NCBI RefSeq assembly: GCF_036226925.1
Contig: NZ_CP109031.1
Coordinates: 1,426,001-1,490,000 of the forward strand
Direction: 5' to 3'
Length of the DNA: 64,000 nt
Source of the DNA: Streptomyces sp. NBC_00659
GTDB taxonomy: Bacteria > Actinomycetota > Actinomycetes > Streptomycetales > Streptomycetaceae
Made by a program: the position numbers and the translations under genes. This document shows, one piece after another, positions 47,931 to 56,252 of this stretch (position 1 is its first letter; the number at the start of each line of letters is the position of its first letter). Below the pieces are notes generated by a model. It did no database searches and was not told the origin of the DNA. It worked only from the letters and a program-made list of their open reading frames with translations.

Positions 47931-48677
47931 ATGACACCCGAAATAGATCAGATCTTCCAGGACGTGAAGGACCGGCACGGAGCCGGCTCCATCACGCGCG
48001 TCGAGGAGATGGTGTACGCCAAGCGGCAGGAGCGCCATCCGCTGCAGAAGGACGCCAAGTGGATCATGCCCGGGATATCCCAGACGCCCTGGCACGATCC
48101 CTACGAGCACCCCGAGATCGAACCCGTTGTCCGCGCCTTCGAAGCCGGACACGGCGCCATCAAACTGGAGCTCGCGGACGCGTGGTCCGATCGCAAGAGC
48201 GCCTTCTCCGACTATGAGCACTATCTGAGCCGCCAGGAGAACTGGCAGGCGCTGTACCTCTTCCGCGACGGCGGGCCGGTCGAGTCCTCGGCCGCTCTGG
48301 TGCCCACCGCGTACACCATCCTCACCCGCGAGGTCATCGAGCAGGGCAAGCTCTGCCCCCTCCTGGAGAGCCACTTCTCGACGCTGCTTCCCGGTGCCTC
48401 GATCGCCCCTCACTGCGACCTGTGGAACTTCAGCATCAATCTGCACCTTGCGGTCGACATCCCCGAGGGGTGTGGCATCACGGTCGCCGACGAAACTCGG
48501 CGCTGGCAGGAGGGCGAGTGTCTGCTGTTCGACTACTCCTTCTTGCACGAGGCGTGGAACAACGGCACCAGGCCGCGCACTTGTCTCCTCGTGGACCTGT
48601 GGCACCCGGAAACGACTGTCCCCGAGCGTGAGGCCCTCGTCGGTCTCATCACCGAGATCCGCAAGCTGATGGGCTAG
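47931..48677 (+). CDS. Aspartyl/asparaginyl beta-hydroxylase family protein
   Basis: This 248-residue protein starts at ATG 47931 behind AGAGGGAG. The C-terminal half is an AspH-type cupin: IAPHCDLWNFSINLHLAV holds the first metal His, and ECLLFDYSFLHEAWN holds the second His. RPRTCLLVDLWHP supplies the basic residue that should hold 2-oxoglutarate. Classical members read closer to PHxGxxNxxLRxHLxL; here the Arg of that stretch is absent (NFSINLHL). The family hydroxylates beta carbons of Asp/Asn, and relatives in NRPS clusters hydroxylate free or carrier-bound amino acids. Being the last gene of the plus operon, followed by a terminator, it is likely a tailoring enzyme of the peptide. Confidence 0.85.
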   Translation: MTPEIDQIFQDVKDRHGAGSITRVEEMVYAKRQERHPLQKDAKWIMPGISQTPWHDPYEHPEIEPVVRAFEAGHGAIKLELADAWSDRKSAFSDYEHYLSRQENWQALYLFRDGGPVESSAALVPTAYTILTREVIEQGKLCPLLESHFSTLLPGASIAPHCDLWNFSINLHLAVDIPEGCGITVADETRRWQEGECLLFDYSFLHEAWNNGTRPRTCLLVDLWHPETTVPEREALVGLITEIRKLMG

Positions 48678-48700
48678 AAGGCTGCCGAAGATATTGTTGA

Positions 48701-48733
48701 GGGCTGCCCGGTCGCGGATCGGGCGGCCCTTTT
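48701..48733 (+). terminator. Rho-independent terminator closing the plus-arm operon
   Basis: GGGCTGCCCG (48701-48710) pairs with CGGGCGGCCC (48720-48729) through ten pairs, including one G-T. A 9-nt loop separates the arms and TTTT follows. It begins 23 bp after the AspH-like stop and is a convincing cluster boundary. Confidence 0.85.
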
Positions 48734-49151
48734 CGCTACGCGGTGGCGGGGGGCTGCCGTACCAACCGAACCTCCGAAGCGTGAAAGCGGTCAGCGTAGT
48801 CACTCGGTCCACCCGCCACCCATGATCAAGCCATCATCAGACGCGCCTCAGAGCTGAGATCGGAAGAAAAGTACTAGTTTGTTCCGATTGGCATGGTCAG
48901 GGCTGGAAGCTGACGGCCTGGTGGGCTTCTCCATCGGTCCTGCACCGGAATACGGCACCGGCGAGACAAGTGCATTCCGCCAGTGCCCCTGCTCTGTCTC
49001 GGTAGTTGCCTGGAATGCCACGACGGCACTCCCGCCGATCCCAGCACCTACCTGCACGACGACATCGCTCTGCCATGCCCTGGCGGTCCCTCATCCGCTG
49101 GACGAGTACGACCGGCGATGGCGGTACTGAACGTCCTGGGGGGCGTTAGCT
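48734..49151. other. Non-coding stretch at the cluster boundary
   Basis: These 418 bp after the terminator hold no frame with credible codon bias, start and ribosome binding site. I see no RNA gene. The low-GC patch AGATCGGAAGAAAAGTACTA near 48857 is unlike its surroundings and may mark an old insertion edge. Confidence 0.4.
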
Positions 49152-50160
49152 TCAGAAGGACGTCCACACACGCGTTACTGGATCTTGATCCAGTAACGTC
49201 TCGCGGCTCCGAACCTCGATCCAGGGCCGCAGGCCGTAAAGGCGGACGGTCTCGGCGAGGTCGGCCGGCGGGTGCGGGCTGGTGGCGGCGTGGGGTGCGT
49301 CGAGGTGGGGCAGGTTGGTGGCCAGGTACCAGGTGGCCTTCTCTGGCAGGGTGGCCGGATCGGTGGTCGCCACGACCAGCCGGCAGGGTGAGTCGGGGCC
49401 GTAGCCGCCCGGGCGGGCATCGGCGGCCCACCAGATCTCGGTGTGCCCGTCGCGGAAGTGACGCTCAACGGATGTCCAATCGCCTGGATGCCTGGCATCG
49501 CGCCAGGTCAGGGCGTGTGCGGCGTCGATGGGGGTGTGTGGCCGGCCGGCCGGGGCCCAAGTGCCGCGATACGGTTTGAGGGCTACCACGTAGGCCAGGC
49601 CGGCCGCTCGCAGTGCGAGATACCAGTCGTCGCTGACGGAGTAGGCGCAGTCGGCGACCACCGCTCGGCAGCCGAAGCCCGCCTCCTTGCCTCGGGCCGC
49701 GAGGGTAGCGGACAGTTGAGGTTTCGTGCGGAAGGCCGGGTCGGACCGGCCGCGGGCGAAGTGGTGGGCGGGAGTGCAGGGAGTCGCGTGCAGCGGGTAG
49801 TACACGCGGCCGTCGGTCCACACCGTGGTCACCGTGACGATGCCGTTGTCCGTCTTGCCCAACCGGCCCAGCCACTGCCGACCCACGTGCGCGGTCGCCG
49901 TGCCGTCCTTGCGGTCCCCCGAATCATCGATCACGATGACCCCGCCGTCGTGCGGAGCCGTCGCCGGCACCTTGTGCAGCAGCTCAAGGCGCCGGTCGTT
50001 GACCAGTTCGGCCTCCCAGGGCGACTCGGGCAGGAAGAACTGCAGCCGCTGCACCCCGGCATCCTCGCACCCGCCACCGGCTCCGCCCCTGCCAGGCAGG
50101 TGATCGTCTTGTTCCGCTCCCGCGGCGCCAGCAGCCCGGTCAGGTACTCACGAAACCCCC
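49152..50160 (-). pseudogene. IS701-family transposase relic
   Basis: The frame ending at 49152 contains an IS701-type DDE transposase: VIVIDDSGDRKDG holds the first catalytic Asp, RAVVADCAYSVSDDWY the second, and YGLRPWIE is the conserved C-terminal block. Homology stops dead at that block; the last 20 or so residues come from unrelated DNA containing a 26-bp palindrome. The N-terminal part (PRGFREYLTGLLAPRERNKT) is in another frame, joined by a frameshift near 50060, and is preceded by a stop. The gene is therefore truncated at both ends and frameshifted, and cannot be active. It marks the right border of the NRPS cluster as a former insertion hot spot. Confidence 0.8.
49173..49198. repeat. 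Perfect 12-bp inverted repeat with a 2-nt centre
   Basis: CGTTACTGGATC and its exact complement flank TT. The palindrome lies exactly where the IS701-type reading frame loses homology. It could be an IS end, a recombination scar or a bidirectional terminator. Confidence 0.75.
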
Positions 50161-50301
50161 GGGGCAGGCGGACACGGACGGCGAGCGGTCATCTTCAGCC
50201 CCCAGCAAGCCAGTTGACTCCTACCACCGCTCTACGACCAACCCGGCCTGCCGTCAACCCACGCCACCACCGGATTTAACGAACTACCGGTAATCGGGTG
50301 T

Positions 50302-50888
50302 TCAGGGTTCGACGCGGATGCGCAGGTAGAGATCGCCATTAGGTCCGCCTCCGGTACCGGTGCGCCGCGACCAGGAACCCTCAACAGGTCTCCGCTTGTG
50401 ACACCGACAGGTAGCCGGACCTTGACAGTGAACAATCGTCCGTTGCCATTGCGCTCGGTCAGCCTTACCTCGACCTCACCGCCGGAGGTGGCCTTTCCGG
50501 ACGGCACTCGCAACTCGCTCCTGAGGTCTTTACCACTGACGGGCGAAGTGCCCGCCAAGGTCCAGTCATGCATTGCGCGAGCGATCGACTGTGCCCGATC
50601 TTCGTCGGCCGGAGTGAGTGTTTCATCGTGCACGATGCGGTTGGAGAGCGCGCCAAGCTGCCGAGCACTGCGGCGCCAGTCTTCCTCCGCCCAGCGCACC
50701 GTCGCTGGGTCGTGGCCGAAAACGAACAGGCAAAACCTGTGGTCCTCCAAACCTCGCCCGGGTTTGTGGCCTTCCCGTTGACGACGTTCGTTCACCGCGG
50801 CCAGCCAGCCCGTTCCGTATACCGCGAGGAGCCGCTGCTGTAACTCTGGCTGGATTGTCGCAGCAGCGGCCCGAGCGACCTGAAGCAT
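50302..50888 (-). pseudogene. HEPN-like protein with DnaJ C-terminal segment, frameshifted
   Basis: From ATG 50888 (AGGCGAGG upstream; an ATG at 50921 is also in frame) the protein reads as a helical HEPN-like domain (QPELQQRLLAVYGTGWL through LSNRIVHDETLTPAD, resembling Swt1-type HEPN proteins). It then enters a DnaJ C-terminal beta segment (FTVKVRLPVGVTSGDLLRVPGRGAP). Right there, near 50355, the frame is wrong. Restoring one G to CCGGTACC gives GTGGGPNGDLYLRIRVEP and a stop at 50302-50304, the normal DnaJ-type ending. As written the frame continues to 50232 with unrelated residues. Either this is a recent one-base deletion or a base-calling error. I know no defined function. Confidence 0.6.
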
Positions 50889-51126
50889 TACCTCGCCTCG
50901 ACCCACGCGCGTGTCCCTCATGTTGCCAAAGCGCCCCAGCGAAAGGTCAGTTAACCAGACTCAGCCGATCACTTTAGCGAGAGGGGTACTCGTTCACACC
51001 GCATTCAGCCCAGATTTCAGCCGGGCCGAGCCGACGCCTGGCCTTAACTACGGTCAGGCACTCAATATTCGGTGAGAACGCTCAACCATTGCTGCGAGAG
51101 GAAACCGGGACGCGAGCAGGGCGCGG

Positions 51127-51363
51127 CTACGTATCCTGGGAGTCGCCGCCGGTGGGCAGCTGCTGCTCGATCTCCCGGGCCGTCCACATCAGTTCCAGGG
51201 CTTCGCGACGCAGGTCGCTGGCGCGCTCGCGCAGCTGCCGGACGCGCTGACGCTGCTGCTCCGGGCTGTAAGAGTTGACGTACTGCCCGCGCGGCCCCGT
51301 CAGCGGCCCTTCGGCAACCAGTTGGCAACCGGGGTGTCCGTTCGACGGACGTCTGGTCGTCAT
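51127..51363 (-). CDS. Small hypothetical protein with coiled-coil-like helix
   Basis: This 78-residue protein starts at ATG 51363 with GGGG a few bases upstream. The first 25 residues look unstructured; residues about 33-68 (PEQQRQRVRQLRERASDLRR, continuing EALELMWTAREIE) form one long charged amphipathic helix. The start lies 15 bp after the stop of the frameshifted membrane protein gene, so the two probably form a pair. No family is recognised. Confidence 0.5.
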   Translation of the reverse strand: MTTRRPSNGHPGCQLVAEGPLTGPRGQYVNSYSPEQQRQRVRQLRERASDLRREALELMWTAREIEQQLPTGGDSQDT

Positions 51364-51377
51364 CAACCCCAGCAGGG

Positions 51378-52003
51378 TCAACCAACGAACCGCACCCGCG
51401 GCACCTCCGGCACGTCCACCTCGTACGGGACCGCCCACGGGTCGAAACCCTCTCGACGGCAGGTGAGGACCAAGCGCATCGGCAGGTTGAGCCACTTGTC
51501 CCGCCACCGTTCCTCCCGGTCGTTGCCCTCCCACCAGAACGGTGAGCGCGTGCGCTCCAACGCGAACGGCCGCCCCCTGCCCACGGCGAGAGCGAACGGG
51601 GCGACCGTATGCCCGTTGCGGTCCGCGCCGTCGGAGCCGGGCACGAACCGCAGTGGCCCCCATACCTGGGCGGCCACCTGCTCCTCGGTCGGTCCCCCAG
51701 CGAGTCGGGGCGTGTAGTCCATGTCGTCGCTCTGCGCGACCTCGATGCGGATCTCGTCGAGATGGCAAAGCGGAAGCGGGTCGACGAGCCGGACGCTGAG
51801 CGTCGCTCGGTCGCCCTCACCCATCTCGATCCTCACGCTGAACTGTGGCAGCAGGTCGGCGTGCCAACGGTCCCGCTCGATGCGCGCGCGACCGCGTCCG
51901 GGGTGGCGTTCGCACGGCGCGCCGCCAGCCACGCGCCCCCGGTAGCGACCGCGCTGAAGACGGCCGTCGACCCGGCGATGATGGAAGCCCAGGGTGTTCC
52001 CAT
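51378..52003 (-). pseudogene. Hypothetical membrane-anchored protein, frameshifted in a GC repeat
   Basis: Starting from ATG 52003 the first 35 residues include a clear membrane helix (PWASIIAGSTAVFSAVATGG followed by AWLAARRA). The frame that continues as a soluble domain (RIERDRWHADLLPQFSVRIE to the stop at 51378, about 165 residues) differs by two bases. The switch falls in the GCGCGCGC run at 51881-51890. A two-base expansion there explains it. The soluble part is rich in Trp and beta strands and resembles hypothetical proteins common in streptomycetes. No catalytic motif is visible. It may be an error of sequencing, or a slippage mutant. Confidence 0.5.
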
Positions 52004-52105
52004 GAGGCGGGAGCGTAGCGGGAGTTGCAGAAACCGTATGCCATGACTCCGGCAAGCACATCGTTTGACGAGCCCAGGAATGCCTCGTAGGGCTCAGCGG
52101 TCGGG

Positions 52106-52642
52106 CTACTCGCCGGTAGTGCCGTCGATGGCCTCGCGGAGGAGATCCGCGTGGCCGACGTGGCGGGCGTACTCCTCGATCACGTGCTCAAGGACAAACC
52201 GCACGTCGGTGTCACCGAATTCCGGGTTCGGCACGATTCGCGCGAGATCGACGGTCACCCTCGCAAACACCTGCCGCGACTCCTCGCATGCCTTCAGGTA
52301 GTCCGCGTAGACGTCCCTGGCCGGCGTGGCGTCCGACTCGTCGTACCACTCGCCGCTGTCAGCAGTGGCATAGGTCCGATACGGGAAGAAGCAAGGCGTC
52401 GTGCCGGCCAACGTCCGCTGGAACCAGGCACGCTCGACCCCCTGCAGATGGCGCATGAGCCCCAGCAGGGTCAACGCCGACGACCCCACAGCGCGTAGCC
52501 GCAGCTGTGCATCCGAGAGACCCTCGCACTTCCACAGGAAGGTCGCTCGGTGGTAGTCGAGATTCGAGGCGATCACCTCCAACCACGCGCCCGATAGCGC
52601 ACGCTCGGGCCGGACGATCTTCTGGACGACAAGGTCGCTCAC
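52106..52642 (-). CDS. DinB/DUF664-family protein
   Basis: This 178-residue protein has the four-helix DinB-like layout: RATFLWKCEGLSDAQLRLRA, then SALTLLGLMRHLQGVERAWF with a His that is a usual metal ligand, and VRFVLEHVIEEYARHVGHAD with the C-terminal His ligands (H-x3-E, H-x-x-H). Members are metal-binding proteins, some of them mycothiol- or bacillithiol-dependent transferases. DUF664 versions in actinobacteria are mostly uncharacterised. The gene looks intact and is not linked to its neighbours by tight spacing. Confidence 0.85.
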   Translation of the reverse strand: MSDLVVQKIVRPERALSGAWLEVIASNLDYHRATFLWKCEGLSDAQLRLRAVGSSALTLLGLMRHLQGVERAWFQRTLAGTTPCFFPYRTYATADSGEWYDESDATPARDVYADYLKACEESRQVFARVTVDLARIVPNPEFGDTDVRFVLEHVIEEYARHVGHADLLREAIDGTTGE

Positions 52643-53102
52643 GCTGGGGTCTCCCTGCTGGGCATCAGTCTTGGCCGAGTTGGTACGTACCCACGATCCG
52701 AGGACCGAGCAGCGTCTCTACCGGCACCTCGGGGGCACACCTGACCAAGGAGACCTCTCTTCGTATCGGAACTCATCGCTCGACGCCGCACCGAACGTGG
52801 CCAGGTGCCGCTGTGAGTCGCAGACTGCCTGGACACAACCCGGTGAACCCATGCGGGCGCACGATCGGCGACCGCGAAATGCACTCGCCTGGAGGCCGAT
52901 GGACGACATCTCAGAGGTAACCCATAGTGACTTCCACCGGCCGCCAGTCGAGCACGAGCACACGTGGCGCGGATCCCTTCGGGGCACCCTCGCTGGGGAG
53001 AATCTGGGGAGTACGGGCGGCACCGGGGAGCACGTGGGGAGAATCGGCTGCATAGCGCGGCATGATCCAGTAGGACGCTGAAAGATCCATCCGCGCAGGC
53101 CA
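52643..53102. other. Non-coding stretch
   Basis: No frame in these 460 bp combines start, ribosome binding site and protein-like composition. Near 52985-53045 there are four GGGGAG-type words in an imperfect direct repeat (CTGGGGAGAATCTGGGGAG, then CGGGGAGCACGTGGGGAG). I see no RNA gene. Confidence 0.4.
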
Positions 53103-53620
53103 GAGGCCACCACGTTCGACGATCTGGTGCTGCTCGTGGAGGTCAAGTCCATGATGCCGACCGAGAACGCCCGGCTCGGCCTGGAAGACGGAGTGGCGGA
53201 GACCGACAGCAAACTGGCTCGCGCCTACCGTCAGGTCAACACCACCTCGGCCCAGATCGACGAGCGCAATCCGGCATTCGCCGGCATCCCGACCGACCGT
53301 CCGCGTCAGGCGCTGATCGTCACCCTTGAGCCGTTCCCCGTCGCCAACGCCAACCTGCCCCCCCCCACGTGGACCTGCCCACAGCCGACATCCCGACCAC
53401 GGTCGTCGGAGCCCAGGAGATCGAACGCCTGGTGACCTTGACCGACACCACGCCCAGCTCGCTGCTTCTGGAACGGGCGGCCGACCCCCAGCGCTCCACG
53501 TGGGCGCTCAACGAATACCTCAACGGACACGAGTGCGACCGCAACCCGGTCCTCGACCAGGGATGGGCGGCCTACCCCTGGTCAAAAGCCCGGCTGCCAT
53601 CCGCCCCAGATGGAATGTAG
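53103..53620 (+). pseudogene. Fragment of a hypothetical protein, frameshifted in a C9 run
   Basis: Coding-like translation begins without a start codon (EATTFDDLVLLVEVKS) and runs to VANANLP. It switches frame at nine consecutive C (53358-53366) and continues as VDLPTADIPTTVVGAQEIER to ECDRNPVLDQGWAAYPW and a stop at 53618-53620. The VEVKS stretch preceded by acidic residues recalls the D/E-x-K core of nuclease-like folds, but that is weak. It looks like the 3' end of a larger gene whose 5' part is gone. Confidence 0.55.
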
Positions 53621-53656
53621 GTCCGTACAGCACCGATCGCCCGGCAGTATGCCTCT

Positions 53657-54091
53657 GTGCCCTTCATCCCCGGAACCAATACTCACGCCGTCGAACCGGC
53701 ACGGATCCGTCTGGCGGCAGCCGGGGCCGCGGTGGTGACCGTCGGCGCGGGGCTGGGACTCCGGGCGGTGGCCACGGGAAGCCTGGCCAAGTACGGCGGC
53801 GACGCGCTGTACACCGTCCTGCTTCTCGCCCTTGTCGTTCTGGTGGCGCCACGAGTGACGCCCCTGACGGCCGCCGGAGGCGCACTGGCCGTCAGTTGGG
53901 GCGTCGAGTTCCTGCAACTCAGCGAGATGACAGCGGAACTCTCCCAACGCAGCCCCGTTGCCCGCCTCGTGCTCGGTTCCACTTTCAATCCACCCGACCT
54001 GTTCTGGTACGCAGTCGGTGCGGGAGCGGGATGGCTCGTCCACACCGCTGTGGGCCCCTATCCGGCACGTCGTCGTACAGCGCCCGGTTGA
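53657..54091 (+). CDS. DUF2809-family small membrane protein
   Basis: This 144-residue protein starts at GTG 53657 and has four hydrophobic segments (about residues 18-40, 48-68, 72-90 and 118-134). The stretch WGVEFLQLSEMTAELSQRSP followed by VARLVLGSTFNPPDLFWYAVG matches the DUF2809 pattern, which is related to VanZ-like small membrane proteins. No function is established for the family. The gene stands alone on the plus strand. Confidence 0.8.
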   Translation: MPFIPGTNTHAVEPARIRLAAAGAAVVTVGAGLGLRAVATGSLAKYGGDALYTVLLLALVVLVAPRVTPLTAAGGALAVSWGVEFLQLSEMTAELSQRSPVARLVLGSTFNPPDLFWYAVGAGAGWLVHTAVGPYPARRRTAPG

Positions 54092-54301
54092 ATCCGGCCT
54101 CCTGGCGGCGAAGGAGGACGAGTAGCGGTGAACAGCGTCGGACACCAGGTCCGCAGGGATAACAGCGTTGTCGGCAATTCAAAGATCAGGGCCGGAACCG
54201 TGTGGCTGAGGACCCGGGGTGCTGATGCTGACCGAGGACGGTGGTTCGGCCGCTGGTGAACGCCGATCCTGCGGCAGGATCCGTCCGCCTATCCTCCGGA
54301 C

Positions 54302-55009
54302 ATGGTTGATCAACGCTCGGTCGACGTCGGCGGGGTCCGGCTGGCCTGTCGGATATCGGGTCCGCCGGATGCTCCGCCGCTCGTCCTGTTGCACGCGCTG
54401 GGTGAGGATGCCACCGACTGGGAGGCGGTTGTGCCGGTCCTCGCCCAAAGCCGACGGGTGTATGCCCTCGATCTTCGCGGTCACGGCCGAAGCGACTGGC
54501 CGGGGGACTACTCCCTCGAACTCATGCAGGCCGATGTGCTCCGGTTCCTGGACGCGCTGGGACTTGGCCCTGTGGATCTGATCGGGCACTCCATGGGCGG
54601 GATCGTGGCCTACCTGCTCGCGCAGGACCATCCGCAGCGGGTGAGCCGGCTCGTCCTGGAGGACGTTCCCTTCCCGCGTCCCCGGGAGCGGACCACCCCG
54701 ACCAGGCCGGACGGCGCCCTGACCTTCGACTGGGAGATGGTGCCGGCCATCAGGCGGCAGATCGATGTGCCTGACCCCAGGTGGCTGGAGCGACTCAGCC
54801 GGATCAGCGCCAGGACCCTCGTGCTCGCGGGAGGCCCGCACAGCCATGTCCCCCAGGACGGCGTCGCCGAGCTGGCCCGCCGCATCCCCGGCGGGCGAGT
54901 GGTCACCATCCCGGTCGGACACCTGATCCACCACGCAGCACCGGAAGCGTTCACCGAGGCGGTTTCGGCGTTCCTGCAGGAGAACTTCCGTCCTGCCCGC
55001 CAACCATGA
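54302..55009 (+). CDS. Alpha/beta hydrolase
   Basis: This 235-residue alpha/beta-fold hydrolase has LLHALGEDATDW (oxyanion-hole region), DLRGHGRSDWP, the nucleophile elbow LIGHSMGGIVAYL (GHSMGG) near residue 100 and the catalytic histidine in VGHLIHHAAPEAF near the C-terminus. A catalytic acid is probably in the strand before GGPHSHVPQDG. It is short for the family, with a reduced cap domain. Substrate unknown; esterase or lactonase activity is likely. ATG 54302 has only a weak ribosome binding site. Confidence 0.85.
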   Translation: MVDQRSVDVGGVRLACRISGPPDAPPLVLLHALGEDATDWEAVVPVLAQSRRVYALDLRGHGRSDWPGDYSLELMQADVLRFLDALGLGPVDLIGHSMGGIVAYLLAQDHPQRVSRLVLEDVPFPRPRERTTPTRPDGALTFDWEMVPAIRRQIDVPDPRWLERLSRISARTLVLAGGPHSHVPQDGVAELARRIPGGRVVTIPVGHLIHHAAPEAFTEAVSAFLQENFRPARQP

Positions 55010-55058
55010 GCACGGTCACCAGCCGTGACGTGGGGACAGCCGCGCGGGTTGTTCGAGC

Positions 55059-55600
55059 GTGACCGAGAAGTGGGCCCGTACAGCCTTGTCCCATCCTGCC
55101 TTCACGGGCGTCTCGCGTGCACATCTCGGCGGTTTGACCGAGGAGTTAGCCGGGCCGCTGCAGGCCGGCGGGAATCGGCACTGCATCAGCGGCGGGAAAG
55201 GAAACGTCATCGTGGCATCGGGGCGGGCCGCAAGCACGAACTGGTCTTCACCGACCGGATGCTGGTCGCGCCGGCCCACCTGCGCACTCAGCTCCCACAC
55301 GCCAGGCCCGCCGCGCTGTACGGGGTCGGCCGCTCCACCGCCACCGAGGCCATCGGCGAGATGCGCCCACCGCTTGCCGACTGCGGCTTCGCTGCCCCCG
55401 ACAAGCCCGGACTGCGCCTGCGAACGTTGGCCGATGTGTTCGCCTACGACGATACGGAGGGCGTGACCTTCCGAATCGACGGGACCCAGACCCAGATCCG
55501 CCGCCCGAAAACCCACCGGCCGAGCCGCTGCACGCTCGTCTCCGGCGAGAAGAAGCAGAACACGATGAAAACCACCACGATCAGCGAGGGAGCACAGATG
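55059..55600 (+). pseudogene. IS5-like transposase relic
   Basis: The start region (TEKWARTALSHPAFTGVSRA, then LGGLTEELAGPLQ) and the following RKHELVFTDRMLVAPAHLRT to VSGEKKQNTMKTTTIS read as the first half of an IS5-group DDE transposase, including the LYGVGRSTATEAIGE helix-turn-helix-like segment and FRIDGTQTQIRRP. The two parts are in different frames (switch near 55165), and homology ends near 55590 before the remaining catalytic residues. It is a dead fragment, the second transposase relic right of the cluster. Confidence 0.75.
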
Positions 55601-56252
55601 AATCATGCATCTCCGGCGCGAGCGAAGGCGCTCCGACGCGGGCGCGGTTCCTCGTGCGGTGCACGGTGTCCACTCCGCGCGAGCGGAGGTCTTCCGTCAA
55701 GCAAGATCCGGACCATTCCCGGACCAAGCTGACGGCCATCACCGACAGCGCTCTCGTTTCCGCAGATCAACGCAGCCGCCCCGCGTGTACCACCAGCAGA
55801 CGAAGAATCTGCTGGGCCGAACGCGCACTGCGCCCAGGCGCAGCACCTTGCCCGTGCCCACGGCGGCTGAGCGGCTCGGCCTCTCAGGCTGGTCGCCTAC
55901 CACGCAACGACTCTGAGCCGATCAGCCCCAGACGCCCGAGTTCAACGGAGCGCAGTCAGCACCAAGTCAGCACGGGAGGGGTGAACACGGGTGATGACAT
56001 GGGCTTTTGGTCAGCACCGAACCAGCACGGGAGTCAGCACCCCACCGTCAAATCACCCCGAACTGCGCGTCCCGGACAACGCTCGTTTCGATCACCTTCG
56101 AGCCCCGACCCCCCTTCCGTGAGCCGGCATGGTGGCCGCACGCATAAGCAAGCCTCGAACTATGTCGCCCCGCCACATGTCCGCCTGACCTGCATGTTTC
56201 TACGGTGTGCCGACACGTACCCGTCCCCACCGCACACGAGGAAGTGGCGCAC
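55601..56252. other. Non-coding stretch with short GTCAGCAC repeats
   Basis: This is a 650-bp gap between the IS5-like relic and the symporter gene without a credible gene. GTCAGCAC occurs four times in the plus orientation (55955-55962, 55966-55973, 56010-56017 and 56033-56040), plus near-copies CCAGCACGG. This may be the edge of a lost mobile element, or binding sites for an unknown protein. Confidence 0.4.

Noticed and set aside
48879..49130. Possible small gene between the cluster terminator and the IS701 relic
   Set aside because: There is no ribosome binding site, composition is unlike coding, and a frame on the opposite strand is equally long.
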